Origin: Chloracidobacterium sp.
GTDB taxonomy: Bacteria; Acidobacteriota; Blastocatellia; Pyrinomonadales; Pyrinomonadaceae
DNA length: 64,000 bases
NCBI GenBank assembly: GCA_016706275.1
Contig: JADJJY010000001.1
Span: 682,001 to 746,000, forward strand
Direction: 5' to 3'
Shown: one piece after another, positions 34,953 through 42,204 of the stretch
Position numbering within the stretch: position 1 is the first letter of the stretch
Layout: every line of letters begins with the position of its first letter
Program-made: the position numbers and the translations under genes
Notes under the pieces: model-generated
The model's input: the letters and a program-made list of their open reading frames with translations, nothing else
Told to the model about the DNA's origin: nothing
Database searches by the model: none

Positions 34953-35357
34953 ATGGCACAACAAGTAGAATTATCTACATCATCATACAAAACGCCATTG
35001 CATCATCGCATTATTGCGAGCATGCCTGTTAAGGCTAGCTGGATCGACGCTGAAACCGGCGAAACGGTAAATGTTGAGGGCTTGACCGAGAATCTGGGTG
35101 AAACCAGCGCTTTGGTCAATCTTGATACGTTGCCGCCAGTTGGTTGTGAAGTTCGTCTAAAATTGATGGACGAAAACAAATCTATCATCGACGTTACGAC
35201 GCGGGTGATCAGGGTTCAACGCGATCCGGGTAAACCGATGGCCGCACTTACCATTTTGGAAAATTTGAAGAAATGGAAAAATACGGCTATGACAGCTGCA
35301 GACGCTTGGGTGACGAGGCATTGGCAACTTAATTACGAAGAAGAATGGGTAAATTAA
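34953..35357 (+). CDS. PilZ-like domain protein (134 aa)
   Basis: Small cytoplasmic protein without signal peptide. Residues about 20-110 show the PilZ-type order: RIIASMPVKASWIDAETGE, VEGLTENLGETSALVNLD (in place of the usual D/NxSxxG) and a strand pair GCEVRLKLMDENKS, VTTRVIRVQRDPGK. The RxxxR c-di-GMP motif of canonical PilZ is not obvious, so it may be a non-binding PilZ variant. A good ribosome binding site (AAGGGG, 34941-34946) and a strong terminator downstream make it a monocistronic, probably well-expressed gene. A link to the FHA-GGDEF enzyme and pilus genes at 14-18 kb is possible but only inferred. Confidence 0.65.
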   Translation: MAQQVELSTSSYKTPLHHRIIASMPVKASWIDAETGETVNVEGLTENLGETSALVNLDTLPPVGCEVRLKLMDENKSIIDVTTRVIRVQRDPGKPMAALTILENLKKWKNTAMTAADAWVTRHWQLNYEEEWVN

Positions 35358-35382
35358 TTACTCTAGGTTCGTTATAATACCG

Positions 35383-35418
35383 AAGCGGGGAATTTCATTT
35401 TTGAATTTCCCCGCTTTT
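35383..35418 (+). terminator. Rho-independent terminator of the PilZ-like gene
   Basis: AAGCGGGGAA (35383-35392) pairs with TTCCCCGCTT (35407-35416), followed by further T residues; it starts 26 bases after the stop codon. Confidence 0.75.
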
Positions 35419-35485
35419 CACTTTTATACCGTGCGTTCGCGGCTTTGCTACAACGTTCGTCGAGCCATAGGCATCATTTACTAAG

Positions 35486-36553
35486 ATGAAAAAACTGGTT
35501 TTTGCCTTAACAATTTTTTGTTTGTTCCAAGCGGTCTTTGCTCAAACTTCGCCGTTGACCCAGGCGGAGTACGTCAAGATGCTTTATGCTCTGCAAAAGG
35601 CTCCGGAGACAAAAGCGGATATAATCGAGGCTCTGCGAAAGCGCGGCATCGATTTTGTTTTAACCGATGGCCTTCGCAGCCTGACGCGGTCTAAGGGGGC
35701 GAATGACGAAGAACTAAAACGCGCGCTTGAAGAGGCTGGTCGCCGCAAACAGGATCCGGAGGGCGCAAAGTTGCCGTCTGCCAAAGACGCATCCGAAGTG
35801 CTTGAAAATGCTCGAAAAAATACTCTTGACGCTGTTGAAGAGATGCCGGACTTTGTCGTAAAGCAGCAAGTTCAAAGGTCGTGGGCTTTTGCCGGAACGG
35901 GAAGCTATAAAAATCTCGACCGTCTCGTTGTGGCTGTCAGCTATCGCACGACCGGCGAGGAAGATTACCGGCTGCTTTCTATGAACGGCATCTTGCAAAA
36001 TGACCCTAAGGCGAAAAGTTCGTACGAAGAAGCAGGCGGGACTAGTTCGACAGGTGAATTTGTAACGATGCTTGCGATCATCTTTAAGCCTGAAAACGAG
36101 ACGAAATTCACCCTTTCCGACAGCGACTTTATCCGTCAGCGAAAGGCTCTTGTTTTTGACTTTGAAACGATCCGCGAAAAGGCTCAGGAAAAGATAGCCT
36201 ATAGCTCCGGCAGCGGCAGTCCTTCGACGACGGTTAGCGGCATCAAGGGCCGCGTTTGGATCGACCGAAAGGATGGCCGGGTGTTGCGAATAGAAAGCGA
36301 GGCGACCGAGATACCGGTGACATTTCCGATCACTAGCGCAAAGCGGATCATCGACTATGATTGGGTGACGATTTCGGATGGAAAATATCTGCTGCCGTCG
36401 CTTTCAGACGTCCGGCTCGTCGCACGGGAAAGCGGAAAACTGATCGAAACGCGAAACGTGATCAGATTTAAGGAATATCAGAAATACGGTTCGGATGTGA
36501 AGATACTCGACGACGATCTGAAACCTGAGCCGGAGGCGAAAAAACCAAACTAA
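35486..36553 (+). CDS. Secreted protein of unknown function (355 aa)
   Basis: A signal peptide (residues 1-20, ending QAVFA, then QTSPL) is followed by a helical, charged region (about 30-110; EALRKRGIDFVLTDGLRSL and EELKRALEEAGRR) and then a beta-rich domain from about 115 (MPDFVVKQQVQRSWAFAGTGS) to the end. The C-terminal part contains GRVWIDRKDGRVLRIESEAT and EIPVTFPITSAKRIIDYDWV, like outer-membrane lipoprotein-sorting-type sheets. I do not recognise a named family. The stop codon overlaps the stop of a small convergent gene (36550-36693) by three bases. Confidence 0.72.
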   Translation: MKKLVFALTIFCLFQAVFAQTSPLTQAEYVKMLYALQKAPETKADIIEALRKRGIDFVLTDGLRSLTRSKGANDEELKRALEEAGRRKQDPEGAKLPSAKDASEVLENARKNTLDAVEEMPDFVVKQQVQRSWAFAGTGSYKNLDRLVVAVSYRTTGEEDYRLLSMNGILQNDPKAKSSYEEAGGTSSTGEFVTMLAIIFKPENETKFTLSDSDFIRQRKALVFDFETIREKAQEKIAYSSGSGSPSTTVSGIKGRVWIDRKDGRVLRIESEATEIPVTFPITSAKRIIDYDWVTISDGKYLLPSLSDVRLVARESGKLIETRNVIRFKEYQKYGSDVKILDDDLKPEPEAKKPN

Positions 36554-36693
36554 AACATGGTGTAATAGGCACTGGCAGCCGCAAGGCCGAGCCAAACAAG
36601 CCCTTTACCGAGGAAAAATAGAAAAGCGATGATGCCCGCGCGTTTTGTCCACTTACGGGCGGGACAGGTGAGTTTCTTTTCTGCGTCCTGCAT
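36550..36693 (-). CDS. Small single-pass membrane protein (47 aa)
   Basis: ATG 36691-36693 to TAG 36550-36552 encodes 47 residues: a basic N-terminus (MQDAEKKLTCPARKWTKR) and one continuous hydrophobic segment (AGIIAFLFFLGKGLVWLGLA) with a KGLVW centre, ending YYTMF. Charge distribution predicts a cytoplasmic N-terminus. No clear ribosome binding site precedes it. It lies in the gap between two plus-strand genes, in the only open frame there. I regard it as a plausible but unproven small gene; the KGLxWL motif is reminiscent of other very small bacterial membrane proteins. Confidence 0.5.
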   Translation of the reverse strand: MQDAEKKLTCPARKWTKRAGIIAFLFFLGKGLVWLGLAAASAYYTMF

Positions 36694-36742
36694 AACAACC
36701 AAAAATAACTTTTCTCAGTTTGTTTTTCAAACTTTGCCCAAT

Positions 36743-37432
36743 ATGTTTTCACTTGATCGGCAAAAATACCTTAATAGTTTTACGATTACGGCGATCTGTT
36801 TTATCCTCGTTACTTGTTCGTTTGCCCAGACGTCTCCACCAAAAGAAGCAAATAAACTAGAGGCTCAATTGATAGAACTCAGGAAACTCGATAAGTCGAT
36901 CAAGCTGGATATTCGTTATGCGACGGCAAACAATTTTGTCGGGCGAGCGGTATATCCCGAGGCTCGTGCATTTCTTCAACGCCCCGCCGCCGAAGCGGTT
37001 GTGCGTGTTCAGAAGTTGTTAAAGAAAGAAGGTTTGGGCTTGGTGATCTACGACGGATACCGGCCTTGGGCGATCACAAAATTGTTTTGGGAAGTCGTTC
37101 GCGTCGATCAGAGGCAATTTGTCGCCGACCCCGCAAAAGGGTCAAAACATAACCGAGGCTGTGCTGTAGATTTGAGCATTATTAACCTAAAGACAGGAAA
37201 GCCAATACCGATGCCGTCAGACTATGACGAATTCAATGAGCGTGCGTCGCCGGATTACAAAGGCGGAACTGACGAAGAGCGGGCTAACCGCGACAAGCTC
37301 CGACGGTTAATGGAAGCCGAGGGGTTTACCGTCAACTCAAGCGAGTGGTGGCATTATGATTACAACGGCTGGCAGCAATACGCGATCTACGACATCTCTT
37401 TTGCCGAGGCCGGCAAAAAAGTAAAAAGGTAA
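36743..37432 (+). CDS. D-alanyl-D-alanine dipeptidase (VanX/DdpX-like, M15D)
   Basis: Zinc dipeptidase of 229 residues cleaving D-Ala-D-Ala. Start ATG 36743 gives a proper signal peptide (residues about 10-27, SFA then QTSP); the frame is open further upstream but without a sensible leader. Family blocks: LDIRYATANNFVGRAVYP, GLVIYDGYRPWA (conserved Arg near the site), the zinc motif SKHNRGCAVDLS (SxHxxGxAxD) and the catalytic/zinc segment SSEWWHYDY (ExxH). Export suggests recycling of cell-wall peptides, as for periplasmic DdpX/PcgL, rather than vancomycin resistance; no vanH/vanA genes are present. Confidence 0.9.
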   Translation: MFSLDRQKYLNSFTITAICFILVTCSFAQTSPPKEANKLEAQLIELRKLDKSIKLDIRYATANNFVGRAVYPEARAFLQRPAAEAVVRVQKLLKKEGLGLVIYDGYRPWAITKLFWEVVRVDQRQFVADPAKGSKHNRGCAVDLSIINLKTGKPIPMPSDYDEFNERASPDYKGGTDEERANRDKLRRLMEAEGFTVNSSEWWHYDYNGWQQYAIYDISFAEAGKKVKR

Positions 37433-37484
37433 GAGTAAAAAGGCAAAACCGAACAGTGCGTTCCGGCTTTGCCTTTTTACTCTT
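37431..37484. terminator. Bidirectional terminator made from a repeat element
   Basis: AAGAGTAAAAAGGCAAAACC (from 37431) is mirrored by CGGCTTTGCCTTTTTACTCTT (37464-37484, one residue cut off in pairing), a stem of about 20 pairs between the convergent dipeptidase and YceI genes. Extra partial copies of the GTAAAAAGG word lie on both sides (37421 and 37485-37500), so it resembles an intergenic repeat reused as a terminator. Confidence 0.7.
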
Positions 37485-37497
37485 AACTTTTGCCTTT

Positions 37498-38163
37498 TTA
37501 CTTGGCGGCAGGCTTAGGGCCATTGGCTTCGATCTGCAGGACGATCTTTACATCATCGGATAGTGTCGGAATGCCGTTTGGCATATTCGTGCCGTAATTT
37601 ACACCATAATCGCGTCGGTTGATCGTGGTCTCGGCGGCGATGCCCATTTTTGCACCGGCCCTTTCCGTCGCATCGACCCACCCAACAATGTCAAAAGGGA
37701 AGGTGATTGATTTTGTTACGCCTTTCATCGTGAAATCGCCTGTGACGACCCACGACTTTCCTTTCTTGGCGACCTTCGTACTTTTGAAAGTTATGTCAGC
37801 AAATTTCTCAACCTCAAAGAAATCTTTTGACCTAAGGTGATTGTCACGCGCGGCGACGCCCGTATCGACGCTGGTCGCCTTTGCGGAAAATTCGACCGTT
37901 GATTTGGTCACGTCTTTGCTGTCGAAATTGACCGTTCCCGTAAAGTCACGGAAAAATCCCGGCACCTCGATCAGCCCCATGTGCCGAACCTTAAACCCGA
38001 TAAAGCTGTGAGCTTTGTCAAAGGAATAAGCACCGGAATCGCCGCTCACCGGACCGCCGGCAAACCTTTCGGCAAACGTTCGATTAACGGCCTGTGTGCC
38101 GGTCTGTGAAAAAATAACAAATGCGATAAAGGCAATGCCGATAAGCAATGAAGTTCGTTTCAT
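37498..38163 (-). CDS. YceI-family lipid-binding periplasmic protein
   Basis: Exported protein of 221 residues with a lipocalin-like barrel that binds polyisoprenoids in characterised members. Signal peptide about 1-26. Signature segments: YSFDKAHSFIGFKVRHMGLIEV (cut here by quotation length at 20: SFDKAHSFIGFKVRHMGLIE), FRDFTGTVNFD, AKATSVDTGVAARDNHLRSKDFFE and GDFTMKGVTKSI. It is followed by a very weakly separated run of two small secreted proteins upstream on the same strand (38198-39051), possibly one transcription unit. YceI proteins are often induced by stress; no regulator is visible here. Confidence 0.92.
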   Translation of the reverse strand: MKRTSLLIGIAFIAFVIFSQTGTQAVNRTFAERFAGGPVSGDSGAYSFDKAHSFIGFKVRHMGLIEVPGFFRDFTGTVNFDSKDVTKSTVEFSAKATSVDTGVAARDNHLRSKDFFEVEKFADITFKSTKVAKKGKSWVVTGDFTMKGVTKSITFPFDIVGWVDATERAGAKMGIAAETTINRRDYGVNYGTNMPNGIPTLSDDVKIVLQIEANGPKPAAK

Positions 38164-38197
38164 AATTATAGATCTCCTAATACGTCTAAGAATATCA

Positions 38198-38587
38198 TTA
38201 CTGGATGGCTAATGTGATCGAGAATTTGGCCGATTTCGGAGTGTTATTTGCCCGACGGACAAACAACATATAGTCGCCCGTTTCCGGCACGACAAATTTC
38301 ATAGTCGGTACTGCCAGATCTGTGCTGTCGTTGCTGACATCGTCATTAAAAAGCTTGTAGGCAAACTTAACCGAGTCGGGGTTGGTGATATAAACGGTCT
38401 GGCCCTGTCTAGCGCCAAAAATAAATTCCTGCTCTTGATCGCCTGAGAGTCTGCCGGTCAACACGGTACTGGATTTACCCTTGGCAAACTTTACCCTGCC
38501 CGGCTCAGCCTTTCCGCCGCCCTGAGCAAATGACGAAACCGCTAATGCGAAAAATGCGATGACTACGAGAAAAGAAATTCTTTTCAT
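38198..38587 (-). CDS. Small secreted protein, paralogue A (PPC-like)
   Basis: A 129-residue exported protein: signal peptide 1-21, then GGGKAEPGRVKFAKGKSS, then a beta sandwich-like pattern ending in FVVPETGDYMLFVRRANNT and SAKFSITLAIQ. The ending is typical of pre-peptidase C-terminal (PPC)-like domains. AGGAG precedes the ATG on the minus strand. It is clearly homologous to the neighbouring gene at 38665-39051, so the two arose by tandem duplication. Function unknown; a periplasmic or surface accessory role is likely. Confidence 0.75.
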   Translation of the reverse strand: MKRISFLVVIAFFALAVSSFAQGGGKAEPGRVKFAKGKSSTVLTGRLSGDQEQEFIFGARQGQTVYITNPDSVKFAYKLFNDDVSNDSTDLAVPTMKFVVPETGDYMLFVRRANNTPKSAKFSITLAIQ

Positions 38588-38664
38588 TGTGAAGGATTCT
38601 CCTTAAATATTCGATTCAGATTTCTCAACCGCCATACGATGCTGATTTTGCGGTCGAGGTTTGT

Positions 38665-39051
38665 CTATTTAATTGTAATGGTTAGCGAAAACCGCGACGA
38701 CCGCGGCCCTGCAATTTTTTTCCTAACGGTAAACAGGTAATCGGCCGTCTCGGGTATTTCAAATGAATAACTCGGCGAACTGTCAAAATCTCCCTCGTCA
38801 AAATGTTCTTCGTTAAAAACGCGAAAATCAAAGATCCTCGACGTGGCATTTTTTATCGTCACGGTCTGCCCTTTGACGGCGGCAAAAACATAATCCATTT
38901 CCTGCCCGTTTCGTAAGGTCCCTTTTAGTACAGCACTTGAGTTTTGTGCCGCCAAAACTATTCGTCTAGGTTCGGCTTTGCCGCCTTGGCCGTAGACCAG
39001 TGACGTGCCGACCGAAAAAAAGGCGGCAATAAGTAGTACATACGATCTCAT
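38665..39051 (-). CDS. Small secreted protein, paralogue B (PPC-like)
   Basis: A 128-residue exported protein starting at ATG 39049-39051 (MRSYVLLIAAFFSVGTSLVY is the signal peptide). A longer reading to 39120 lacks a signal sequence at its start and overlaps the divergent DinB gene, so it is rejected. The mature part repeats the plan of paralogue A: GGKAEPRRIVLAAQNSSAVL, then YVFAAVKGQTVTIKN, then FEIPETADYLFTVRKKI and SRFSLTITIK. Probably PPC-like fold; no known function. Confidence 0.75.
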   Translation of the reverse strand: MRSYVLLIAAFFSVGTSLVYGQGGKAEPRRIVLAAQNSSAVLKGTLRNGQEMDYVFAAVKGQTVTIKNATSRIFDFRVFNEEHFDEGDFDSSPSYSFEIPETADYLFTVRKKIAGPRSSRFSLTITIK

Positions 39052-39099
39052 AGAAATCAGGCGAGTATTTTCCCAACGACTCTGATAATATACCGCATT

Positions 39100-39615
39100 A
39101 TGAACAGACCTGAAACGCACGAATTTGCTCCGTATTACAACACCTATATTTCGCTGATCGAGGACGATACAGTCCTACCCGTTTTGGAAGCACAGGCGGG
39201 GGAGCTGCGAGTTATGATTTCCGGCGTGCCTGAGGAAAAAGGTACGTTCGCCTATGCAGACGGAAAATGGACGATAAAAGAATTGCTGAGTCATCTCATC
39301 GATGGCGAGCGGATCTTTGCATACCGTATCCTGCGAATATCGCGAGGCGATAAAACACCGATAGAGGGGTTTGATCAAGACGATTATATCGAGACGTCAA
39401 ACGCAAACAATCGCTCGTTCGCCGATCTGCTTGATGAATTTGACCACGAGCGGCGTGCAAATCTGCTGCTCGTAAAAAATCTTTCTGACGAAGCCTCACT
39501 TCGTATTGGCACTGCGAGCAATAATCCGGTTTCCGTACGAGCGTTAGTTTATATAATGGCGGGCCACGTTAAGCATCATTTACGTATTCTTAATGATAGG
39601 TATTTGGTAGAATAG
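39100..39615 (+). CDS. DinB-family metal-dependent protein
   Basis: A 171-residue cytoplasmic four-helix-bundle protein of the DinB/YfiT type. The three metal-binding histidines are in place: KELLSHLIDGERIFAYR (first His, about residue 66) and MAGHVKHHLRILNDRYL (two His, about 152-156). Members of this family include bacillithiol- and mycothiol-dependent transferases; as bshB1 lies in the same window (44790-45524), a bacillithiol S-transferase role is an attractive inference but not shown. The conserved start ATG 39100 has only about 48 bases to the divergent gene. Confidence 0.85.
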   Translation: MNRPETHEFAPYYNTYISLIEDDTVLPVLEAQAGELRVMISGVPEEKGTFAYADGKWTIKELLSHLIDGERIFAYRILRISRGDKTPIEGFDQDDYIETSNANNRSFADLLDEFDHERRANLLLVKNLSDEASLRIGTASNNPVSVRALVYIMAGHVKHHLRILNDRYLVE

Positions 39616-39619
39616 ATAA

Positions 39620-39841
39620 ATGAAACCTAATGTAAGTGATATTGTCGCGGTTATACGCGGTTTTCGTGATGGTCACGAGACGTTTGAACAATTGCGTATC
39701 GACCGGATAAAAAATAGCGACATCCTTATTGATGGCCCCATTCTTCAAGACGCTTTCGAGTCTGCTAAGTTTCTTGGAACCGCCAAGCCGATTTCGGGGC
39801 TGGTTGAACTCAGACAACTTCTCTCTAAAATGAAAAAATGA
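39620..39841 (+). CDS. Small partner protein of the nucleotidyltransferase (73 aa)
   Basis: Starts 4 bases after the DinB stop. The protein is mixed helical with no membrane segment or DNA-binding motif that I can name: DIVAVIRGFRDGHETFEQLR, then ILQDAFESAKFLGTAKPIS. Its TGA overlaps the ATG of the following nucleotidyltransferase gene (ATGA at 39838-39841), a typical toxin-antitoxin or enzyme-partner arrangement. It may be the small cognate subunit; no family is recognised. Confidence 0.65.
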   Translation: MKPNVSDIVAVIRGFRDGHETFEQLRIDRIKNSDILIDGPILQDAFESAKFLGTAKPISGLVELRQLLSKMKK

Positions 39842-40410
39842 TTTCGCTTTTTGAAGAGGCCGCAAGACTGCAAGAATTGCTTCTTGACGAGGCGTTAGAC
39901 TTCTTTTTTGTGGGCGGAATCCCGCTACAGAAATGGGGGCAGCCGCGCCTTACTACCGATATCGACCTTACTGTATTTACAGAATTAGTCGATGAGGATG
40001 AGCGGATCAAGTGGTTTTTGTCACGTTTCAAACCATTGATAGGGACGGCAGAATCAACGCTACAATTTGCGCGTCAGCGAAGGGTATTACTCATCCAAAC
40101 AGAATCAAAAACCGAGATCGATGTGATGCTCGGAGGGCTGGCTGACATCAGCGAGGAACTTCGACGCTCGTCATATCAACAATTCACACCATCGACTTCA
40201 CTTAAAATTTGTTCAGCCGACACACTTATCGCATTAAAAACAGTAGCTGGTCGCGGTCAGGATTTTGTCGACATTGAGACGGTCTTGATCAAACAGGACT
40301 TCCTCGATTGGGGTTATATTGATGGATACCTTGATCAAGTCATGGAATATGAGGATATCTCGGTAAAACGAGAACGCCTAGGTGAAATACGAGAATCCTT
40401 AAAGAAGTGA
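39838..40410 (+). CDS. AbiEii-like nucleotidyltransferase
   Basis: A 190-residue protein of the DNA polymerase beta-type nucleotidyltransferase superfamily. The motif FFVGGIPLQKWGQPRLTTDIDLTVF (core GGIPLQK...TDIDLTV, with the two catalytic Asp in DID) and the third acidic strand KTEIDVMLGG are visible; SLKICSADTLIALKTVAGRGQD matches the later conserved part of AbiEii/COG4849-type proteins. Relatives act as toxins that nucleotidylate tRNA in type IV-like toxin-antitoxin systems or in phage abortive infection; others are of unknown function. Start overlaps the small partner gene; its stop TGA overlaps the GTG of the next gene by two bases, so three genes are chained. Confidence 0.72.
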   Translation: MISLFEEAARLQELLLDEALDFFFVGGIPLQKWGQPRLTTDIDLTVFTELVDEDERIKWFLSRFKPLIGTAESTLQFARQRRVLLIQTESKTEIDVMLGGLADISEELRRSSYQQFTPSTSLKICSADTLIALKTVAGRGQDFVDIETVLIKQDFLDWGYIDGYLDQVMEYEDISVKRERLGEIRESLKK

Positions 40411-41564
40411 ATTACGATGCTATCATTATCGGCGGCGGGGCCGCTGGCCTGTTTTGCGCCATTACGGCGGGTAAGCGCGGCAAAAAGGTGTTAGTGATCG
40501 AGCACAATCAAGAGGTTGGCCGCAAGATCATCATCTCGGGTGGTGGGCGGTGTAATTTTACGAACCTCAACGTAACCGCTGAAAATTTTATTTCCCAAAA
40601 CCCACACTTCTGTAAATCCGCATTGGCCGGGTTTACGCCGCAAGATTTTATCGAGCTTGTCCGCAGATACAAGATCGCATATTACGAAAAAACTCTGGGC
40701 CAGCTTTTTTGCCGTGAAAGCTCACGTCAGATCGTTGATATGCTGCTGACCGAATGTAGCAAAGCAAAAGTACAAATAATGACAGGCTGCTCGGTCACGG
40801 GCGTGAGTTGCAACGGCGACTATCAGGTTGAGACCAACCAGGGGACATTTTCCGCCGCAAAATTGATCGTCGCATGCGGCGGGCTATCGTTTCCAAAGAT
40901 AGGTGCCACTGGATTTGGTTATGACATCGCTCGTCAATTTGGACTAAAGATCGTCGAAACGAGGCCGTCGCTTGTCGCTCTGGTGATGGAGGGCAAGGCC
41001 TACACGCCGCTTGCGGGTGTCACGATGGAGGTCATCGCATCAAGCGGTGAACAATCCTTTCGCGAAAATATTGTATTCACGCACCGCGGTATGTCCGGTC
41101 CGGCCGTTTTGCAGATCTCAAATTACTGGCGGGCGGGCGATCCCGTTTCATTTCACCTCACACCTGAAACAGATGTCGTCAAACACCTGACGGCAAACCG
41201 GGCAAGCAGAAAGAATTTGAATAATGTTCTTGCCGAGATCATGCCGCAACGCTTTGCCGCCGCATTTGCCGAGAGGGAATTTGATAACAAGCCTCTGTAT
41301 CAAATGAACGACCGTGAATTTGACCAGCTGATCGAAAAGTTAAATGGCTGGCAGGTAAAATTTTCAACCACCGAGGGCTATGACCGGGCTGAGGTAACGC
41401 TCGGTGGCGTCTCTACAAACGAACTCTCATCAAAGACGATGGAGTCGAAAAAAGTGGCGGGGCTTTTCTTTGTCGGTGAGGTCGTAGACGTGACCGGTTG
41501 GCTGGGCGGATACAACTTTCAGTGGGCATGGGCGTCTGGATTTGCCGCCGGAAATGCGATTTAA
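40407..41564 (+). CDS. BaiN/RdsA-like (HI0933) FAD-dependent oxidoreductase
   Basis: A flavoprotein of 385 residues, family HI0933/YhiN. The FAD-binding start is YDAIIIGGGAAGLFCAITAG; the family-specific block GRKIIISGGGRCNFTN follows at about residue 35; ACGGLSFPKIGATGFGYDIA (about 155) and the C-terminal FAD block GLFFVGEVVDVTGWLGGYNFQWAWASG complete it (core VGEVVDVTGWLGGYN). The substrate is unknown for most members; some gut homologues reduce bile-acid intermediates. The start is GTG 40407-40409, overlapping the previous stop. Followed by a strong terminator (41604-41652). Confidence 0.92.
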   Translation: MNYDAIIIGGGAAGLFCAITAGKRGKKVLVIEHNQEVGRKIIISGGGRCNFTNLNVTAENFISQNPHFCKSALAGFTPQDFIELVRRYKIAYYEKTLGQLFCRESSRQIVDMLLTECSKAKVQIMTGCSVTGVSCNGDYQVETNQGTFSAAKLIVACGGLSFPKIGATGFGYDIARQFGLKIVETRPSLVALVMEGKAYTPLAGVTMEVIASSGEQSFRENIVFTHRGMSGPAVLQISNYWRAGDPVSFHLTPETDVVKHLTANRASRKNLNNVLAEIMPQRFAAAFAEREFDNKPLYQMNDREFDQLIEKLNGWQVKFSTTEGYDRAEVTLGGVSTNELSSKTMESKKVAGLFFVGEVVDVTGWLGGYNFQWAWASGFAAGNAI

Positions 41565-41603
41565 AAAGGGCGGAGGCAACGTCTCCCACACCGTTGCCCC
41601 CTA

Positions 41604-41652
41604 TTTTCGCGTCGCATACAGGGTGTATGCGGCCGCGAAAAGTGTTTTTTTT
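41604..41652 (+). terminator. Rho-independent terminator after the flavoprotein gene
   Basis: TTTTCGCG...GCATACA (41604-41620), loop GGG, TGTATGC...CGCGAAAA (41624-41641), with one small internal bulge, then a run of eight T (41645-41652). A smaller hairpin GGCAACG/CGTTGCC lies just before it. Confidence 0.8.
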
Positions 41653-41672
41653 CATTAATACAAATATTTGCT

Positions 41673-41701
41673 TTGTATATTTATCACTCATTCGCTATAC
41701 T
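41673..41701 (+). promoter_or_regulatory. Sigma70-like promoter of the CI-type regulator gene
   Basis: TTGTAT (41673-41678), exactly 17 bases, TATACT (41696-41701). Transcription should start near 41708, at or just before the palindromic operator. Confidence 0.6.
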
Positions 41702-41713
41702 CACCAAATGAAC

Positions 41714-41737
41714 GATTGTGTAAAATTTTACACAATC
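41714..41737. promoter_or_regulatory. 24-bp perfect palindrome, probable operator
   Basis: GATTGTGTAAAA and TTTTACACAATC are exact inverse copies with no spacer. It begins 13 bases after the -10 box and ends 30 bases before the regulator start, the classical position for an autorepression site. A dimeric HTH protein of the CI type, encoded immediately downstream, is the obvious ligand. Confidence 0.75.
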
Positions 41738-41766
41738 ATTTAATGGTGTCAAGCGCAAATCCGATA

Positions 41767-42180
41767 ATGGACAAGAATTCTGCATTTACAGCCAGATTCA
41801 TCGAAGCCTGTGGCACGGCTGAGCCGTCCAAGGTTCGGCTATTGTTGAACATTTCCTATCAGGCAGCCAAGAATTATCTAAATGGACGGCTCCCTCAAAC
41901 CGAAGTCCTTATCAAGATCGCCGAGCGCACGTCATGCTCGATCGACTGGCTGCTGACCGGCCGTGGAAAAAAATTTCTTGACGGATCGTCACCACAAAAC
42001 ACACCTGTATCCACCGGCCAATTTGATGAATTGGTCAGGAGGGTCAAAGTGGAAGTAATCAACGAAATGAGCGGGAGCCAAAATGCGGGCGGGCCCGTGA
42101 TCGTTAGATTACAGCCAAGCGAGTTAATGTCGGAAAAGGTCTTAGACGAAGTCGAGACCTTGACCGGGAGTCAACCTTAA
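41767..42180 (+). CDS. CI-repressor-type helix-turn-helix protein
   Basis: A 137-residue DNA-binding protein. Residues about 5-70 resemble the N-terminal HTH domain of phage CI-like repressors: RFIEACGTAEPSKVRLLLNI (first helices), SYQAAKNYLNGRLPQTEVLI (HTH) and AERTSCSIDWLLTGRGKKF, the family's characteristic IDWLLTG block. The usual C-terminal S24 peptidase domain is absent; instead there is a linker and a short helical tail (FDELVRRVKVEVINEMS; SELMSEKVLDEVETLTG) that could oligomerise. ATG 41767 is preferred over ATG 41743; neither has a clear ribosome binding site. The promoter and palindrome upstream suggest autoregulation. Confidence 0.78.
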   Translation: MDKNSAFTARFIEACGTAEPSKVRLLLNISYQAAKNYLNGRLPQTEVLIKIAERTSCSIDWLLTGRGKKFLDGSSPQNTPVSTGQFDELVRRVKVEVINEMSGSQNAGGPVIVRLQPSELMSEKVLDEVETLTGSQP

Positions 42181-42204
42181 CGGTAGCTCGGACCTATCGG
42201 GCAA

